Shown one piece after another: positions 1-9,621 of a stretch of DNA of 64,000 bases. The translations under genes and the position numbers were made by a program. Under the pieces are notes generated by a model. The model was not told the DNA's origin. It saw nothing but the letters and a program-made list of their open reading frames with translations, and made no database searches. Source of the stretch: Marinicella sediminis (GTDB taxonomy: Bacteria > Pseudomonadota > Gammaproteobacteria > Xanthomonadales > Marinicellaceae); contig NZ_MVBD01000005.1 in NCBI RefSeq assembly GCF_002000055.1, forward strand, positions 1-64,000. The letters run 5' to 3'. Position 1 is the first letter of the stretch. Each line of letters begins with the position of its first letter.

Positions 1-705
1 GCGGCCTTCACCGCCGGTGGTGTGACGTACACGCCGGATGCTGATTACTGTAATGACGGCAGTCCGACCGATGACTTCACTTACACCATCAACGGTGGCT
101 CCAGTGCCACAGTGGCGGTAACGGTGACCTGTGTGGATGATGCCCCAACGGCCAATGACGACAATGCCACGGTGATTGAGGATTCAGTGAACAACAGCAT
201 CCTGGTGTTGGGTAATGATGCCAATGCCGATGGTGGTTTGCTTGAAGTGACGGGTGTGACCCAGCCAGGCAATGGCACCGCGGCCTTCACCGCCGGTGGT
301 GTGACGTACACGCCGGATGCTGATTACTGTAATGACGGCAGTCCGACCGATGATTTCAGTTATACCGTCAATGGTGGCTCATCGGCCACAGTGGCGGTGA
401 CGGTGACCTGTGTGGACGATGCCCCAACGGCCAATGACGACAATGCCACGGTGATTGAGGATTCAGTGAACAACAGCATCCTGGTGTTGGGTAATGATGC
501 CAATGCCGATGGTGGTTTGCTTGAAGTGACGGGTGTGACCCAGCCAGGCAATGGCACCGCGGCCTTCACCGCCGGTGGTGTGACGTACACGCCGGATGCT
601 GATTACTGTAATGACGGCAGTCCGACCGATGATTTCAGTTATACCGTCAATGGTGGCTCATCGGCCACAGTGGCTGTGACGGTGACCTGTGAAGATGATG
701 CCCCG
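1..705 (+). repeat. 279-bp tandem coding repeat, 2.5 copies visible
   Basis: Copies begin at 1, 280 and 559 (the last is partial, losing similarity near 705). Copies 1 and 2 are identical except for a cluster of substitutions about 75-145 bases into the unit. Copies 2 and 3 differ by only a few bases in the part they share. Most changes are synonymous. The array probably continues to the left of the window. Confidence 0.95.
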
Positions 706-1344
706 GTGGCATTGCCTGACAGTTATGCAATTTTGGAAGATGCAGTGACCACTGGATTAACCGTGTTGGATAACGATGATGATGTTGATGGCGATCCTTT
801 GGTCATTGGTTCAGTAGGAAGTGCAAGTCATGGGCTGGCTCAGATCAATGGAACGGTGATTGACTATACCCCAGATGCAGATTACTGTGGCAATGATGAT
901 TTTACATACACCATCAGTGGCGGCAACACAGTGGCAGTAAATGTCACCGTAACATGTGTGAATGATCAACCAGATTTTGCATTGAACAATGTGATCCATG
1001 TGATGGTGGATCAGGCAGTTGGCCTGGCGCCACAACTGGTTGCCTGTCAGTTTGACTTTGGTCCTGACAATGAAGACCTTGTCCAGTCTGTTGAGGACTT
1101 CCTGGTCAATGTTGCCAGTGACGATGACAATATATTGTCTGCGGTGGATGTGGCCAATGATGGTCTGCTCAGTTATACATTTACCGGAAATTCAGGTGAG
1201 GCCGTGATTGAGTTACAGATGCAAGACGATGGTGGTACAGATAATGGCGGTTTAGATACTTCGGTGAGTCGCAATCTGGTCATCAAAGTACATGACTACA
1301 TTTATGTTGATGGATTTGAACCAACAATTTGTCAGGGTAATTGA
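1..1344 (+). CDS. 3' end of a giant secreted cadherin-like/Ig-like repeat protein (5' truncated by window edge)
   Basis: The frame is open from base 1, so the true start lies outside the window. At least 447 residues remain. Seen: about two and a half nearly identical 93-residue units, each with a Y-C-N-D-G motif and a T-V-T-C motif (two cysteines, a possible disulfide), an acidic D-D-A-P-x-A-N-D-D linker and the I-E-D-S / V-L-G-N-D pattern typical of cadherin-like Ig-fold repeats (Big_9/cadherin_5 type). A more diverged fourth unit follows (about residues 234-325), then a unique region of about 120 residues. The last residues include Y-V-D-G-F-E, a short terminal motif seen again in other secreted proteins here. 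Known for such families: extracellular, calcium-binding or adhesive stalks. Inference: an exported surface or released adhesin-like protein. A strong bidirectional terminator follows directly. Confidence 0.75.
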   Translation, partial: AAFTAGGVTYTPDADYCNDGSPTDDFTYTINGGSSATVAVTVTCVDDAPTANDDNATVIEDSVNNSILVLGNDANADGGLLEVTGVTQPGNGTAAFTAGGVTYTPDADYCNDGSPTDDFSYTVNGGSSATVAVTVTCVDDAPTANDDNATVIEDSVNNSILVLGNDANADGGLLEVTGVTQPGNGTAAFTAGGVTYTPDADYCNDGSPTDDFSYTVNGGSSATVAVTVTCEDDAPVALPDSYAILEDAVTTGLTVLDNDDDVDGDPLVIGSVGSASHGLAQINGTVIDYTPDADYCGNDDFTYTISGGNTVAVNVTVTCVNDQPDFALNNVIHVMVDQAVGLAPQLVACQFDFGPDNEDLVQSVEDFLVNVASDDDNILSAVDVANDGLLSYTFTGNSGEAVIELQMQDDGGTDNGGLDTSVSRNLVIKVHDYIYVDGFEPTICQGN

Positions 1345-1356
1345 ATCAGTTTAGAT

Positions 1357-1390
1357 GAACAAAGAGCCGCTTTTGCGGCTCTTTTTGTTC
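1357..1390. terminator. bidirectional intrinsic terminator between convergent genes
   Basis: Near-perfect inverted repeat: left arm 1357-1370 (ending GAGCCGC), TTTT loop, right arm 1375-1390 (GCGGCTC then T5GTTC). The A-run and T-run flank the GC stem on both sides, so it can stop transcription of the repeat protein on plus and the carboxypeptidase on minus. The right arm touches the stop codon of the minus-strand gene. Confidence 0.9.
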
Positions 1391-3995
1391 AGTCGCATCG
1401 ATTAATGATGTCTGAAGGTTTGGTGATTGGGATCAGTTGGTAACTACCGGCCCCATAGGTGTCATCATTGGAAGTGAAGCTGACAGATCCGGTGAGGCAT
1501 TGTAAGTTGAATTCCACTTCACCCCAGATGGTAAAGATCACTGCTTCAGGATTGAAATCAGGACCGAATACCGGGCCCTCAGTTCGCACCACTGTATCAA
1601 AGACCACATTGATGTTGTCATCACTTTCAGTGACCACGCCACCACTGCCCTGGAACCATTTTTTGCTGCCATCCGGTCCGAAGGTATACCACAGGAATAA
1701 TGCCGTTCCATTGTTGAGGTATTCAATGTGGAATCCTTCGCCGTCACGTTCCGGGTCATACCAGGAGCCGGTGATGGTTTCTGCAGTGAGGGCAGTTGGT
1801 ACGGGATCTGGATCCGGATCAGCAAAAACTTTACCGGCTGGTTCTGTCAGTTGAAAGAGTTCTGAACGGAATTTGTCACCATTGGGTGCTGTGTATTTGA
1901 ACCAGGCTGATCCAAAACGATTGGTCAGGGTTTCATTGAATATGATTTCAATGTCACCGTGGGTGGATCGAGTCACTGCATCTGGATCAAATCCCGGACC
2001 AAATACGCCACCGGAAGCAGTGGTGATGTCGGTTGCATGTAAGGCATTATTGGCAGATCTGAGTTGTGCATCAACATACCATTGTTGCTGGCCTTCGTCG
2101 TCATAAGTAAACCATTGTAGCAACACCCCTTCGTTGTCAGAAATGGCCTCCAGATTAAACCCTTCGCCGTCCCGTGCCGGGTCATAGTATAAGCCAGTAC
2201 CTGCAAAAGCTGCTGAAAACTCATCATCCTGATTGCTGACAAGCATACGTAAGGTGGTGTCAAAGCCGCCATTGATGGATGGTGCGCCATCACTGTTTTC
2301 ATAGTTTTGCCATTGGCCTTCTGCCCAGGTTGCTACGGTTTGTGGATTGGCATCGATGTTTTGTCCGATCATGTCCGTGGTGATGATTTTCCATGTTAAG
2401 TTGGCATCATCAGCGGCATTGATCGCCGGATCTATGTTGAAATCAGTAACATAGGTGTCATCCTTGTAGAATCCATAAGATGCCCATCCGGTGTCACGGG
2501 TGTTGATCCAGCGGCCATTGCTGAGACTCAGCTCAATGGGTTCATTGTTGTGCAAGCCCTGAATGGCCGGATTCAATGCAGTGGACTGTCCTTGTAACCA
2601 GGCGATGTTGTCATTGTCATCGCGCCATCGCATGGGCTTGTCAAAGCGCAGTAACAGTGCATAGTCTTTGCCTGCAGTGATTTCATCGAAATATTGCTCA
2701 TGCAATGCGCGCTCACCCGTTTCAGTGATGTCCCATTCGGCGTCATAAACGATGTTATTGTTGACCAGATCGATGATGCGCATTTGACTGATGCTCGGTG
2801 GTCCGGCCTGGCCATACCAGATGACCATGAATGACTGAGCCAGCTGCTCTCTGACCCGTTTAATTTCAGATTCGGGTAAGATAAACCCATCGTGACCATT
2901 GTTGGCAAATCCACCATAATCTGCCCCTACACCGGGTAAATGTGGATGGGCATCAGGGTTCAAAGTGCCTGAAGGTTCGATTTCCAGTGTCCATGAAGGT
3001 ATCTGATATGTGGTCTGGAAATACTCATCAGTGGTGCCGATGCCAAATCCAGCAGTGGTGAATCCACTGCGATCGACGTAATTTTTAGCTGCCGGAAATG
3101 ATCTGTGATGACTGCTGAAGTCCCCCAAAACCCTCGACTGCAGGGTGTTCAGATTGGCATTGAATGTGCGATTGGCAAAATGCACCATAGAAAAAGAATG
3201 CACATCCGTATAAATCCTTAATTGGTCTGCATCGATCAGCTCCGCGGCATTCAATCTGGCCTGGGTTTCCGGTTCGGTTTGTACAAAGGGTCCATGATAA
3301 ACAATCGAAGTGGGATCTCCTGAAGATGAGCCGCTGGTAGCCCAGTAGGGACGGTTGTTGCGGTTCAGGTCTACACCGTTCAAGTGGTCACCTTGGCTAA
3401 ACAGGTCCTCATCGGTGTTCAAGAGGTTTTTGCGACGCATTCGGCCATCCCTTGGACCTTGGGTGTTGGAGTACCAGTTTTGGCTCGGATACCTTTGGGT
3501 TTGCAGAAAGCCATCAATGTTGTTCACCGGGATGGTGATGATGGTGGCGTTTTCCAGCAGGTACTGATAAAACGAAGCATCATCACTGTGGTCATGAAAA
3601 TCAGTGATGATTTGGGTCAGCGTTTCAGGAGACTGCCATTCCCGGGCATGGATGCCACCATTGACCATCATGGCACCTTCTTTGACTCCATAGCGGGTGG
3701 TGTTATCAGGATCACTGAGTACATAGGCCCATACATCACGTTCATAATGGGTTTGACCCACCACATGACCGGTGATCATCTCATTGCTCATGGCCATAGA
3801 CTGGTGTTTGGCGAACAAGCCTTCATAGGTTCTGAAGCCATCAAATGGTTCGGGTGTATTGACCGGAATGGGTACCGGATAGCCCAGTCCCAGGGTGCTA
3901 TTCTGTTCAGTCCAGGGAACGATGGTCTGGCTGTTGGCTGCGATGGAAATCAACAAAATGCCAGCAATCTGTATTTTTTTTATTCGTCGAATCAT
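1389..3995 (-). CDS. Secreted M14-family zinc carboxypeptidase with two C-terminal repeat domains
   Basis: 868 residues with an N-terminal signal peptide (hydrophobic residues 8-20). The M14 catalytic set is visible: H116-A-R-E119 (two zinc ligands), N211-R212 (substrate carboxylate binding), H266 (third zinc ligand) and the T-L-E-I-E segment with the likely catalytic Glu338. It should remove C-terminal residues from peptides outside the cytoplasm. Beyond the roughly 400-residue catalytic part there is a middle beta-rich region. Two copies of a domain of about 100 residues follow, each opening with Y-D-P-x-R-D-G-E-G-F (near residues 605 and 745); their role is unknown to me. The start codon overlaps the stop of the upstream gene (ATGA), so the two are probably co-translated. 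Confidence 0.88.
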   Translation of the reverse strand: MIRRIKKIQIAGILLISIAANSQTIVPWTEQNSTLGLGYPVPIPVNTPEPFDGFRTYEGLFAKHQSMAMSNEMITGHVVGQTHYERDVWAYVLSDPDNTTRYGVKEGAMMVNGGIHAREWQSPETLTQIITDFHDHSDDASFYQYLLENATIITIPVNNIDGFLQTQRYPSQNWYSNTQGPRDGRMRRKNLLNTDEDLFSQGDHLNGVDLNRNNRPYWATSGSSSGDPTSIVYHGPFVQTEPETQARLNAAELIDADQLRIYTDVHSFSMVHFANRTFNANLNTLQSRVLGDFSSHHRSFPAAKNYVDRSGFTTAGFGIGTTDEYFQTTYQIPSWTLEIEPSGTLNPDAHPHLPGVGADYGGFANNGHDGFILPESEIKRVREQLAQSFMVIWYGQAGPPSISQMRIIDLVNNNIVYDAEWDITETGERALHEQYFDEITAGKDYALLLRFDKPMRWRDDNDNIAWLQGQSTALNPAIQGLHNNEPIELSLSNGRWINTRDTGWASYGFYKDDTYVTDFNIDPAINAADDANLTWKIITTDMIGQNIDANPQTVATWAEGQWQNYENSDGAPSINGGFDTTLRMLVSNQDDEFSAAFAGTGLYYDPARDGEGFNLEAISDNEGVLLQWFTYDDEGQQQWYVDAQLRSANNALHATDITTASGGVFGPGFDPDAVTRSTHGDIEIIFNETLTNRFGSAWFKYTAPNGDKFRSELFQLTEPAGKVFADPDPDPVPTALTAETITGSWYDPERDGEGFHIEYLNNGTALFLWYTFGPDGSKKWFQGSGGVVTESDDNINVVFDTVVRTEGPVFGPDFNPEAVIFTIWGEVEFNLQCLTGSVSFTSNDDTYGAGSYQLIPITKPSDIINRCD

Positions 3996-5059
3996 GAGCG
4001 ATCTCCCAATGATCGTTTGACATATTCTGCTTCCAGTTTTCCAGACAATGATTGTGCAATGGCTGAAGGGTGTAATTTAAGGGCCATCAGCAAGTGGTTT
4101 TGTTGGGTTTTATGGGTGGTCTGGCGGTAAGTTTGGTAGAGCCTGTCAGGTAAGCCCGGTGCTGTGCTTTGTGATAAGGCAAAGGCCGCCGCAGTCGCAG
4201 TATTCGCTTGTTTTAACTGATTGAGCAGCAGCTTTTCGACAGCGGTCGATGAACTGTATCCCGCCAGCAGGGTGGTGGTGAAGACCTGGTCTTGTCCGAC
4301 AGTAGCCTGTTGCATCAATAACTGGCGGGTGAAATCCACAGAGAAGTGCCGGCCAACAGAGCGCAAGGTGTATTCTCTGACAGTGCGGTCAGTTGAGCGC
4401 AATGCCTTTGCGATCAATTCCGGGTTGCCGGTGGTCAGGCCCAGGTGGCTGATCAGGCGGTCGAAACCCTGATTGGCTTGTATTTCAAACAAAAAAGAGT
4501 TGATGATTCTGGATTTGGATTTTTTGTCAGCAGCTGCCAGGCTGTTTTTAACGGCCAGCCATTTGGGTCTGCTTTGCTCAGTCAGCACCTGTTTAAATGC
4601 CTTCAGGGCCTGATCCGGATGATCCCTGAGTAGTTGGCTGTATTCCTGTTCACTGCGGTATGCAAGCCAAATGTTTTCAATGCCGTAAGCTTTGCTATTG
4701 AGATTGAATACGGCCACTGGTAAGCGTCCTTCATCATGGATCATGGTGGCTGTAGTCGGGTAACTTTTCATGGTGTCCACGAGGTATTGGTGGGCTTTTT
4801 GAGGAGGTTGCTGGGAGATCGCTGTTAACAGATTGAACAGAATGGCTTCTTTGTGCAAGGGAATGAGGTCTGCTGCGATGATCTGATCAACAACTTGAGC
4901 AGGGTCTGCTGCGGTGAAATATTTGCTGTGGTAATTTTCTGACAGTTGTCGTAATTCTTTATCCAGTGTCAGTTGGCTGATTTCATGGTCATCGTAATGC
5001 ACAGCCAGACAGGTGCTGAACAGGCAAGTGGATGCCAAAAGGCATAAGAATTTCATCAT
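3992..5059 (-). CDS. Secreted helical-repeat (HEAT-like) protein of unknown function
   Basis: About 355 residues. An upstream in-frame start at 5164 exists, but the ATG pair at 5059/5056 follows a GGAG ribosome-binding site and begins a clean signal peptide (M-K-F-L-C-L-L-A-S), so I prefer it. The mature part is mostly amphipathic helices. Residues of about 195-340 contain HEAT-like units (for example the stretch with R-T-V-R-E-Y-T-L-R-S). No catalytic motif is seen. The gene overlaps the following M14 carboxypeptidase by 4 bp, so the product may assist, inhibit or scaffold that peptidase. That link is inferred only from the coupling. Confidence 0.6.
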   Translation of the reverse strand: MMKFLCLLASTCLFSTCLAVHYDDHEISQLTLDKELRQLSENYHSKYFTAADPAQVVDQIIAADLIPLHKEAILFNLLTAISQQPPQKAHQYLVDTMKSYPTTATMIHDEGRLPVAVFNLNSKAYGIENIWLAYRSEQEYSQLLRDHPDQALKAFKQVLTEQSRPKWLAVKNSLAAADKKSKSRIINSFLFEIQANQGFDRLISHLGLTTGNPELIAKALRSTDRTVREYTLRSVGRHFSVDFTRQLLMQQATVGQDQVFTTTLLAGYSSSTAVEKLLLNQLKQANTATAAAFALSQSTAPGLPDRLYQTYRQTTHKTQQNHLLMALKLHPSAIAQSLSGKLEAEYVKRSLGDRS

Positions 5060-5143
5060 CGGCTCCGGGGTCAAAACCATATCATGATAAACGATGTGTT
5101 TCGTATTTTCAATTGAACAGGAGGCTGTCAGGAATCTAATTGA

Positions 5144-5173
5144 CTGACATTTTTGGCCATGCAATGGTAAAAT
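5144..5173 (+). promoter_or_regulatory. Candidate sigma-70 promoter of parC
   Basis: CTGACA at 5144-5149 and TAAAAT at 5168-5173, each 5/6 to consensus, with an 18-bp spacer. This places the transcript start about 20 bases before the parC ATG, in the gap between divergent genes. Confidence 0.5.
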
Positions 5174-5200
5174 CTTCGCCTTTCATGCAAAAAATTATTT

Positions 5201-7441
5201 ATGGCGCAATCAATGGATTTTGAAACCCTTTCCATGGGAGAGTACGCAGAGCGTTCGTACCTGGATTATTCAATGTATGTGGTTCTTGACCGGGCATTGC
5301 CTTTTGTTGGTGATGGCTTAAAGCCAGTACAGCGAAGGATCGTTTATGCCATGAGTGAACTGGGCTTGTCTGCCCAATCGAAGCACAAAAAATCTGCCCG
5401 TACCATTGGTGATGTGATTGGTAAATTCCATCCGCATGGGGATTCAGCCTGCTACGAGGCCATGGTGCTGATGGCACAGTCATTTTCTTACCGTTATCCT
5501 TTGGTGGACGGTCAAGGTAATTTTGGCTCTCCGGATGACCCCAAATCTTTTGCTGCCATGCGGTACACTGAATCCCGCCTGACCCCTTATGCCAAAACCC
5601 TGCTGAGTGAATTGCCACAAGGCACGGTTGACTGGGGCCCGAATTTTGACGGCACCATGGAGGAACCGATTTGGTTGCCGGCCAGGTTGCCGAATGTATT
5701 GCTCAATGGAGCGTCAGGCATTGCTGTAGGTATGGCCACTGATGTACCACCGCATAATTTAACCGAAGTGGCACAGGCAACTTTACATTTGTTGGATAAT
5801 CCCAGAGCTGAAATCAGTGAATTATGTGAAATTGTCAAAGCGCCTGATTACCCCACAGAAGCGGAAATCATTACCCCCAAAGAAGACCTGATTAAAATGT
5901 ATGAAACCGGTCATGGCGGTATTCGAATGCGTGCGGTCTATGAACGGGAGGGGAATGACATCATTGTGACAGCCTTGCCCCACCAGGCATCCGGCAGTAA
6001 AATTTTGGATCAGATTGCCACTCAAATGCGGGCTAAAAAATTACCCATGGTCAGTGATTTGCGGGATGAATCAGATCATGAAAATCCAGTCAGACTGGTG
6101 ATAACAGCCCGTTCCAACCGGATTGATTTTGATGCTTTGATGTTACACCTGTTTGCCACCACAGATCTGGAAAAAACCTACAAAGCCAATTTCAATGTCA
6201 TTGGCCTTGATCGCCGACCGCAGGTGAAAAATTTGTTGATGATTCTGCAGGAGTGGTTGCGTTTTCGTACCGAGACAGTGCGTCGTCGTTTACAGTTCCG
6301 GCTTGACAAAGTGGATGCCCGACTGCACATCCTGGAAGGCTTGTTGATTGCTTTTCTGAATTTGGATGAAGTGATTCGCATCATTCGTTATGAAGAACAT
6401 CCCAAAGAAGAATTGATCAAAGCCTTTAAATTATCAGAGATACAGGCTGATGCAATCCTGGATACCCGCTTGCGGAATCTGGCGCGCCTTGAAGAGATGA
6501 AGATCCGTACTGAGCAACTTGAATTACAAGCGGAAAAAGAAGACATCGAAGGGATTTTGAAATCCAGAGCGCGGATGAAAACCTTGATCCGTAACGAAAT
6601 AAAAGCCGATATGGAGCAATATGGAGACCGGCGAAAAACACGCCTGGCTGAGCGTGAAGCGGCACAGGTGTTTGATGAGAATAAACTGGTGCCCAGTGAA
6701 CCTGCCACCGTTGTGCTTTCAACAGCTGGTTGGGTGCGGGCGGCCAAGGGGCATGAAATTGACGCCACATCACTGAGTTACAAAGCTGGTGATGAATATC
6801 AGGATCATGCCTTGGGCAGGTCTAATCTGATCTCGGTTTTTCTGACACCGGATGGCAGGGCTTTCAGTCTGGCCACTCATACACTGCCATCAGCGCGTGG
6901 GCAGGGTGAACCGCTGTCGACCAAGTTTAATTTTAAAAACAATGTGTTACCCATTTCGGTGACCTGTCAGTTACCCAACGCCCGTTTATTGATGTGTTCC
7001 GACGCCGGCTACGGATACCATGGCGTGATGGAACACCTTTACAGCAAGATGAAAGCCGGTAAACACGTGCTTAGCGTGCCCAAAGGGTTCCATGCCATGA
7101 AACCCACCTGGATTGAAAAATTGCCGGATGCCCATGTGGTTTGTGTGACCACGTCTGGGTATATGCTGGTATTCCCACTGGAGGAATTGCCGGAACTGAC
7201 CAAGGGCAAGGGCAATAAATTGATTAACATTCCAGCCAAGCGCCTGAAAGCTGGTGAAGAAAAACTGGCTGCTACCCTGGTGATCACTCCGGATGACTCC
7301 TTTTTGGTTCATGCAGGAGCACGTTATATCCGCTTTAAGTGGAAAGATCTGGTGAACTATTTGGGTACCCGGGCCAAACGTGGTACGGTGTTACCCCAAG
7401 GGTTCAGAAACGTAGACCGGGTTGAAATTGAGAAAGCTTAA
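5201..7441 (+). CDS. parC: DNA topoisomerase IV subunit A
   Basis: 746 residues, close to E. coli ParC (752). It cuts and rejoins DNA as the A subunit of topoisomerase IV, decatenating daughter chromosomes together with ParE. The catalytic tyrosine is Y122 in A-M-R-Y-T-E-S-R-L. The quinolone-resistance region reads [10 protein letters not shown], with Ser82 and Glu86 matching the wild-type E. coli Ser80 and Glu84. The C-terminal half holds the coiled coil and a beta-pinwheel domain shorter than in GyrA, with no GyrA-box visible; that and the close match to ParC favour ParC over GyrA. parE is not in the window. The following gene begins inside its 3' end. Confidence 0.95.
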   Translation: MAQSMDFETLSMGEYAERSYLDYSMYVVLDRALPFVGDGLKPVQRRIVYAMSELGLSAQSKHKKSARTIGDVIGKFHPHGDSACYEAMVLMAQSFSYRYPLVDGQGNFGSPDDPKSFAAMRYTESRLTPYAKTLLSELPQGTVDWGPNFDGTMEEPIWLPARLPNVLLNGASGIAVGMATDVPPHNLTEVAQATLHLLDNPRAEISELCEIVKAPDYPTEAEIITPKEDLIKMYETGHGGIRMRAVYEREGNDIIVTALPHQASGSKILDQIATQMRAKKLPMVSDLRDESDHENPVRLVITARSNRIDFDALMLHLFATTDLEKTYKANFNVIGLDRRPQVKNLLMILQEWLRFRTETVRRRLQFRLDKVDARLHILEGLLIAFLNLDEVIRIIRYEEHPKEELIKAFKLSEIQADAILDTRLRNLARLEEMKIRTEQLELQAEKEDIEGILKSRARMKTLIRNEIKADMEQYGDRRKTRLAEREAAQVFDENKLVPSEPATVVLSTAGWVRAAKGHEIDATSLSYKAGDEYQDHALGRSNLISVFLTPDGRAFSLATHTLPSARGQGEPLSTKFNFKNNVLPISVTCQLPNARLLMCSDAGYGYHGVMEHLYSKMKAGKHVLSVPKGFHAMKPTWIEKLPDAHVVCVTTSGYMLVFPLEELPELTKGKGNKLINIPAKRLKAGEEKLAATLVITPDDSFLVHAGARYIRFKWKDLVNYLGTRAKRGTVLPQGFRNVDRVEIEKA

Positions 7442-8246
7442 ACTGTTGTTTTGTTGTTGTTTACTGAGCCATGCCTTGTCGGCGTTGGCCACAGCCACTG
7501 TGTCCAGTTTGAATCATTGTGATGACATGCTGTTTGTGAATGGCTTGCAAGATGATTCAGAACCTTCCAATGGCATGGGTGGAGTTTTTCCGGGACAGCA
7601 GGTACGCACGGTGCTCAGCACGCATGATTACTACATCTATGTGCCCACCAGTTATCAGCCATCCGAGGCCATGCCAATCATCGCGGTTTGGCATGGTGCT
7701 GCCGGTGCAGGGGCATCTGCAGCAGCAGCGCAGGACATGCGCCTGTATTGGCAAAGCCTGGCAGAGGCTGAGGGGTTTATTGTAGTGGCTCAAGCTTCAA
7801 CCGGGGCACAGGGTGGTTGGGTTCCTGGAAATGATTCACAAATTCTGGCCGCTATTTTCAATGACATGGAGGCCAGTTATAACATCGAAAGAACGCGACG
7901 TTATGTATGGGGATTTTCAGCTGGTAGATTTGTGATGCATGCCATTGCTCTGAACAGTGCTGATTATTTTGCGGCTTATGCTGTCAGTGGTGCTCATCTG
8001 GGGATTGCCAGCCAGCTCGGGATCTTTCCATCAGGGGCCGTCCGGCAGCTGCCGCTGGTGATTTCAGTGGGTCAGTCAGATACCCATTTTCAACCCGCCT
8101 TGAATGATCTTCAGGCATTTTATCAAGCTGGTTGGGTCAACGATCGAACACTTTGGTTTGATGATTTCGTGGGCGGGCATGTATTGCCGAACCACCTGCC
8201 AGCCCTGGTGTGGCAGCATTTGTGTGTTTCTACAAGATTGGACTAA
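7422..8246 (+). CDS. Secreted alpha/beta hydrolase (PHB depolymerase/feruloyl esterase-like)
   Basis: 274 residues starting from a TTG codon that overlaps the end of parC by 20 bp. No ATG lies near the signal peptide (residues 4-23, with C-C-C), so this start is the best available but uncertain. The fold is that of polyhydroxybutyrate depolymerase/LpqC-type esterases: nucleophile S166 in G-F-S-A-G, acid D220 in G-Q-S-D, and H253 in G-G-H. The oxyanion region W-H-G-A-A-G is near residue 90. Just after the signal peptide is a M-L-F-V-N-G-L-Q segment that resembles the D-G-F-E motif of other secreted proteins here. Substrate unknown. Its stop is 2 bp before the rimB-like gene. Confidence 0.75.
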   Translation: MKLRKLKLLFCCCLLSHALSALATATVSSLNHCDDMLFVNGLQDDSEPSNGMGGVFPGQQVRTVLSTHDYYIYVPTSYQPSEAMPIIAVWHGAAGAGASAAAAQDMRLYWQSLAEAEGFIVVAQASTGAQGGWVPGNDSQILAAIFNDMEASYNIERTRRYVWGFSAGRFVMHAIALNSADYFAAYAVSGAHLGIASQLGIFPSGAVRQLPLVISVGQSDTHFQPALNDLQAFYQAGWVNDRTLWFDDFVGGHVLPNHLPALVWQHLCVSTRLD

Positions 8247-8248
8247 CA

Positions 8249-8698
8249 ATGAGTGAGAAAAAAAAAGAGCTACAAGTTGGATGGAAAGAGTATGCCGTAT
8301 TGCCTGAATTGGGTGTTGATCGGATACATGTTAAGATAGACACTGGTGCCAAAACCAGTGCCATTCACTCCTCAAAACACAAAGTATTCAGCCGGGATGG
8401 CCAACAGTGGGTCAGGTTTGTACTGGCTCCCTACCAGGATGATGATGACACCACCATTGAGTGTGAATGTCCGGTCAAAGACCAACGCACGGTGACCAGT
8501 TCCAACGGTCATAAAAGTGAACGCATTGTGATTGAAACCCAAATGATCATGGGTCACATTGAACGCAAAATCGAGGTCACACTGGTGTGTCGCCGTAAAA
8601 TGAAATTCAGGATGTTATTGGGCAGACAAGCAATGAAAAATATGGCCGTCCACCCGGATCGCTCGCACCTGACCACTCAACCAAAACGCAGGAAATAA
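8249..8698 (+). CDS. rimB: RimB-like retropepsin-fold protease (ATP-dependent zinc protease family, PF05618)
   Basis: 149 residues. I chose the ATG at 8249, which gives M-S-E-K-K-K and sits 2 bp after the upstream stop; a longer frame opening at 8210 would overlap the hydrolase. The aspartic-protease-like motif I-D-T-G-A-K-T-S-A-I is at residues of about 31-40, and L-L-G-R-Q-A near the end is the second conserved block. In pseudomonads RimB works with RimK and RimA to control glutamate tails on ribosomal protein S6, and this gene lies 6 bp before rimK. Inference: it trims or regulates RimK products. Confidence 0.8.
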   Translation: MSEKKKELQVGWKEYAVLPELGVDRIHVKIDTGAKTSAIHSSKHKVFSRDGQQWVRFVLAPYQDDDDTTIECECPVKDQRTVTSSNGHKSERIVIETQMIMGHIERKIEVTLVCRRKMKFRMLLGRQAMKNMAVHPDRSHLTTQPKRRK

Positions 8699-8704
8699 AC
8701 AACC

Positions 8705-9610
8705 ATGAAAATCGCCATTTTATCAAGAAATCCCAAGCTATATTCAACCCGTCGATTGGTTGAAGCTGCTGAGGCCAGAGGTCACGAAGTGCGGGTGCTT
8801 GATGCCTTGCGCTGTTACATGAACATTTCCTCAAACAAACCCATGTTGCATTACCGGGGAGAGGACCTGCCAACCTATGATGCGGTGATTCCCCGAATTG
8901 GTGCATCGATTACTTTTTATGGGACTGCGGTATTGAGACAATTGGAAATGATGGGTGTTTATCCGGTCAATGAGTCTGTTGCAGTAACCCGTTCCAGAGA
9001 TAAACTGAGGTCATTACAATTGCTCTCACGCAAGGGCATAGGTATGCCGGTCACTGGGTTTGCTAATTCGCCTGATGACATTCCTGATTTAATCAAAATG
9101 GTTGGAGGTGCACCATTGGTTATCAAATTACTGGAAGGTACTCAGGGCATTGGTGTGGTGCTGGCAGAAACCAAAAAAGCGGCTGAAAGTGTCATTGAAG
9201 CCTTCCTCGGATTGAATGCCAATATCATGGTACAGGAGTACATCAAAGAAGCAGGAGGTGCTGATATCAGGTGTTTTGTGGTTGGGGGGAAAGTGGTTGC
9301 AGCAATGAAACGGCAAGGTGCCGAAGGTGAATTCCGTTCTAATCTTCACCGTGGTGGCTCGGCACAGTTGATAAAATTGACGCCTGAAGAAAGGCGGACA
9401 GCAGTGAAAGCTGCGCAAATCATGGGTCTGAATGTCGCTGGTGTAGACATTTTACAATCCAAACGAGGACCCGTGGTCATGGAAGTGAATTCTTCTCCTG
9501 GTTTGGAGGGCATTGAAAAGTCGACCGGTAAAAATGTCGCAGATATGATCATTCAGTTCATTGAGAAAAATGCCAAACCCCATCGCACCAGAACTAAAGG
9601 TAAAGGCTGA
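8705..9610 (+). CDS. rimK: Ribosomal protein S6--L-glutamate ligase
   Basis: 301 residues, the same length as E. coli RimK (300). An ATP-grasp enzyme that adds glutamate residues to the C-terminus of ribosomal protein S6. Visible features: N-terminal [10 protein letters not shown], the nucleotide-binding [13 protein letters not shown] loop (about 139-151), the R-C-F-V-V-G-G strand and the metal-binding [11 protein letters not shown] block (about 259-270). It is last in a plus-strand run with the rimB-like gene and the esterase. It converges on truD with no obvious terminator in the 11-bp gap. Confidence 0.93.
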   Translation: MKIAILSRNPKLYSTRRLVEAAEARGHEVRVLDALRCYMNISSNKPMLHYRGEDLPTYDAVIPRIGASITFYGTAVLRQLEMMGVYPVNESVAVTRSRDKLRSLQLLSRKGIGMPVTGFANSPDDIPDLIKMVGGAPLVIKLLEGTQGIGVVLAETKKAAESVIEAFLGLNANIMVQEYIKEAGGADIRCFVVGGKVVAAMKRQGAEGEFRSNLHRGGSAQLIKLTPEERRTAVKAAQIMGLNVAGVDILQSKRGPVVMEVNSSPGLEGIEKSTGKNVADMIIQFIEKNAKPHRTRTKGKG

Positions 9611-9621
9611 ATCACTTCAGA

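Noticed and set aside
1415-1854. Plus-strand frame antisense to the C-terminal domain of the M14 peptidase
   Set aside because: The opposite strand has two clearly homologous domain copies, so this frame is a shadow.
3384-4130. 248-residue plus-strand open frame opposite the M14 peptidase and its partner
   Set aside because: It lies entirely antisense to two genes with clear motifs and signal peptides; its translation has no recognisable domain and no ribosome-binding site.
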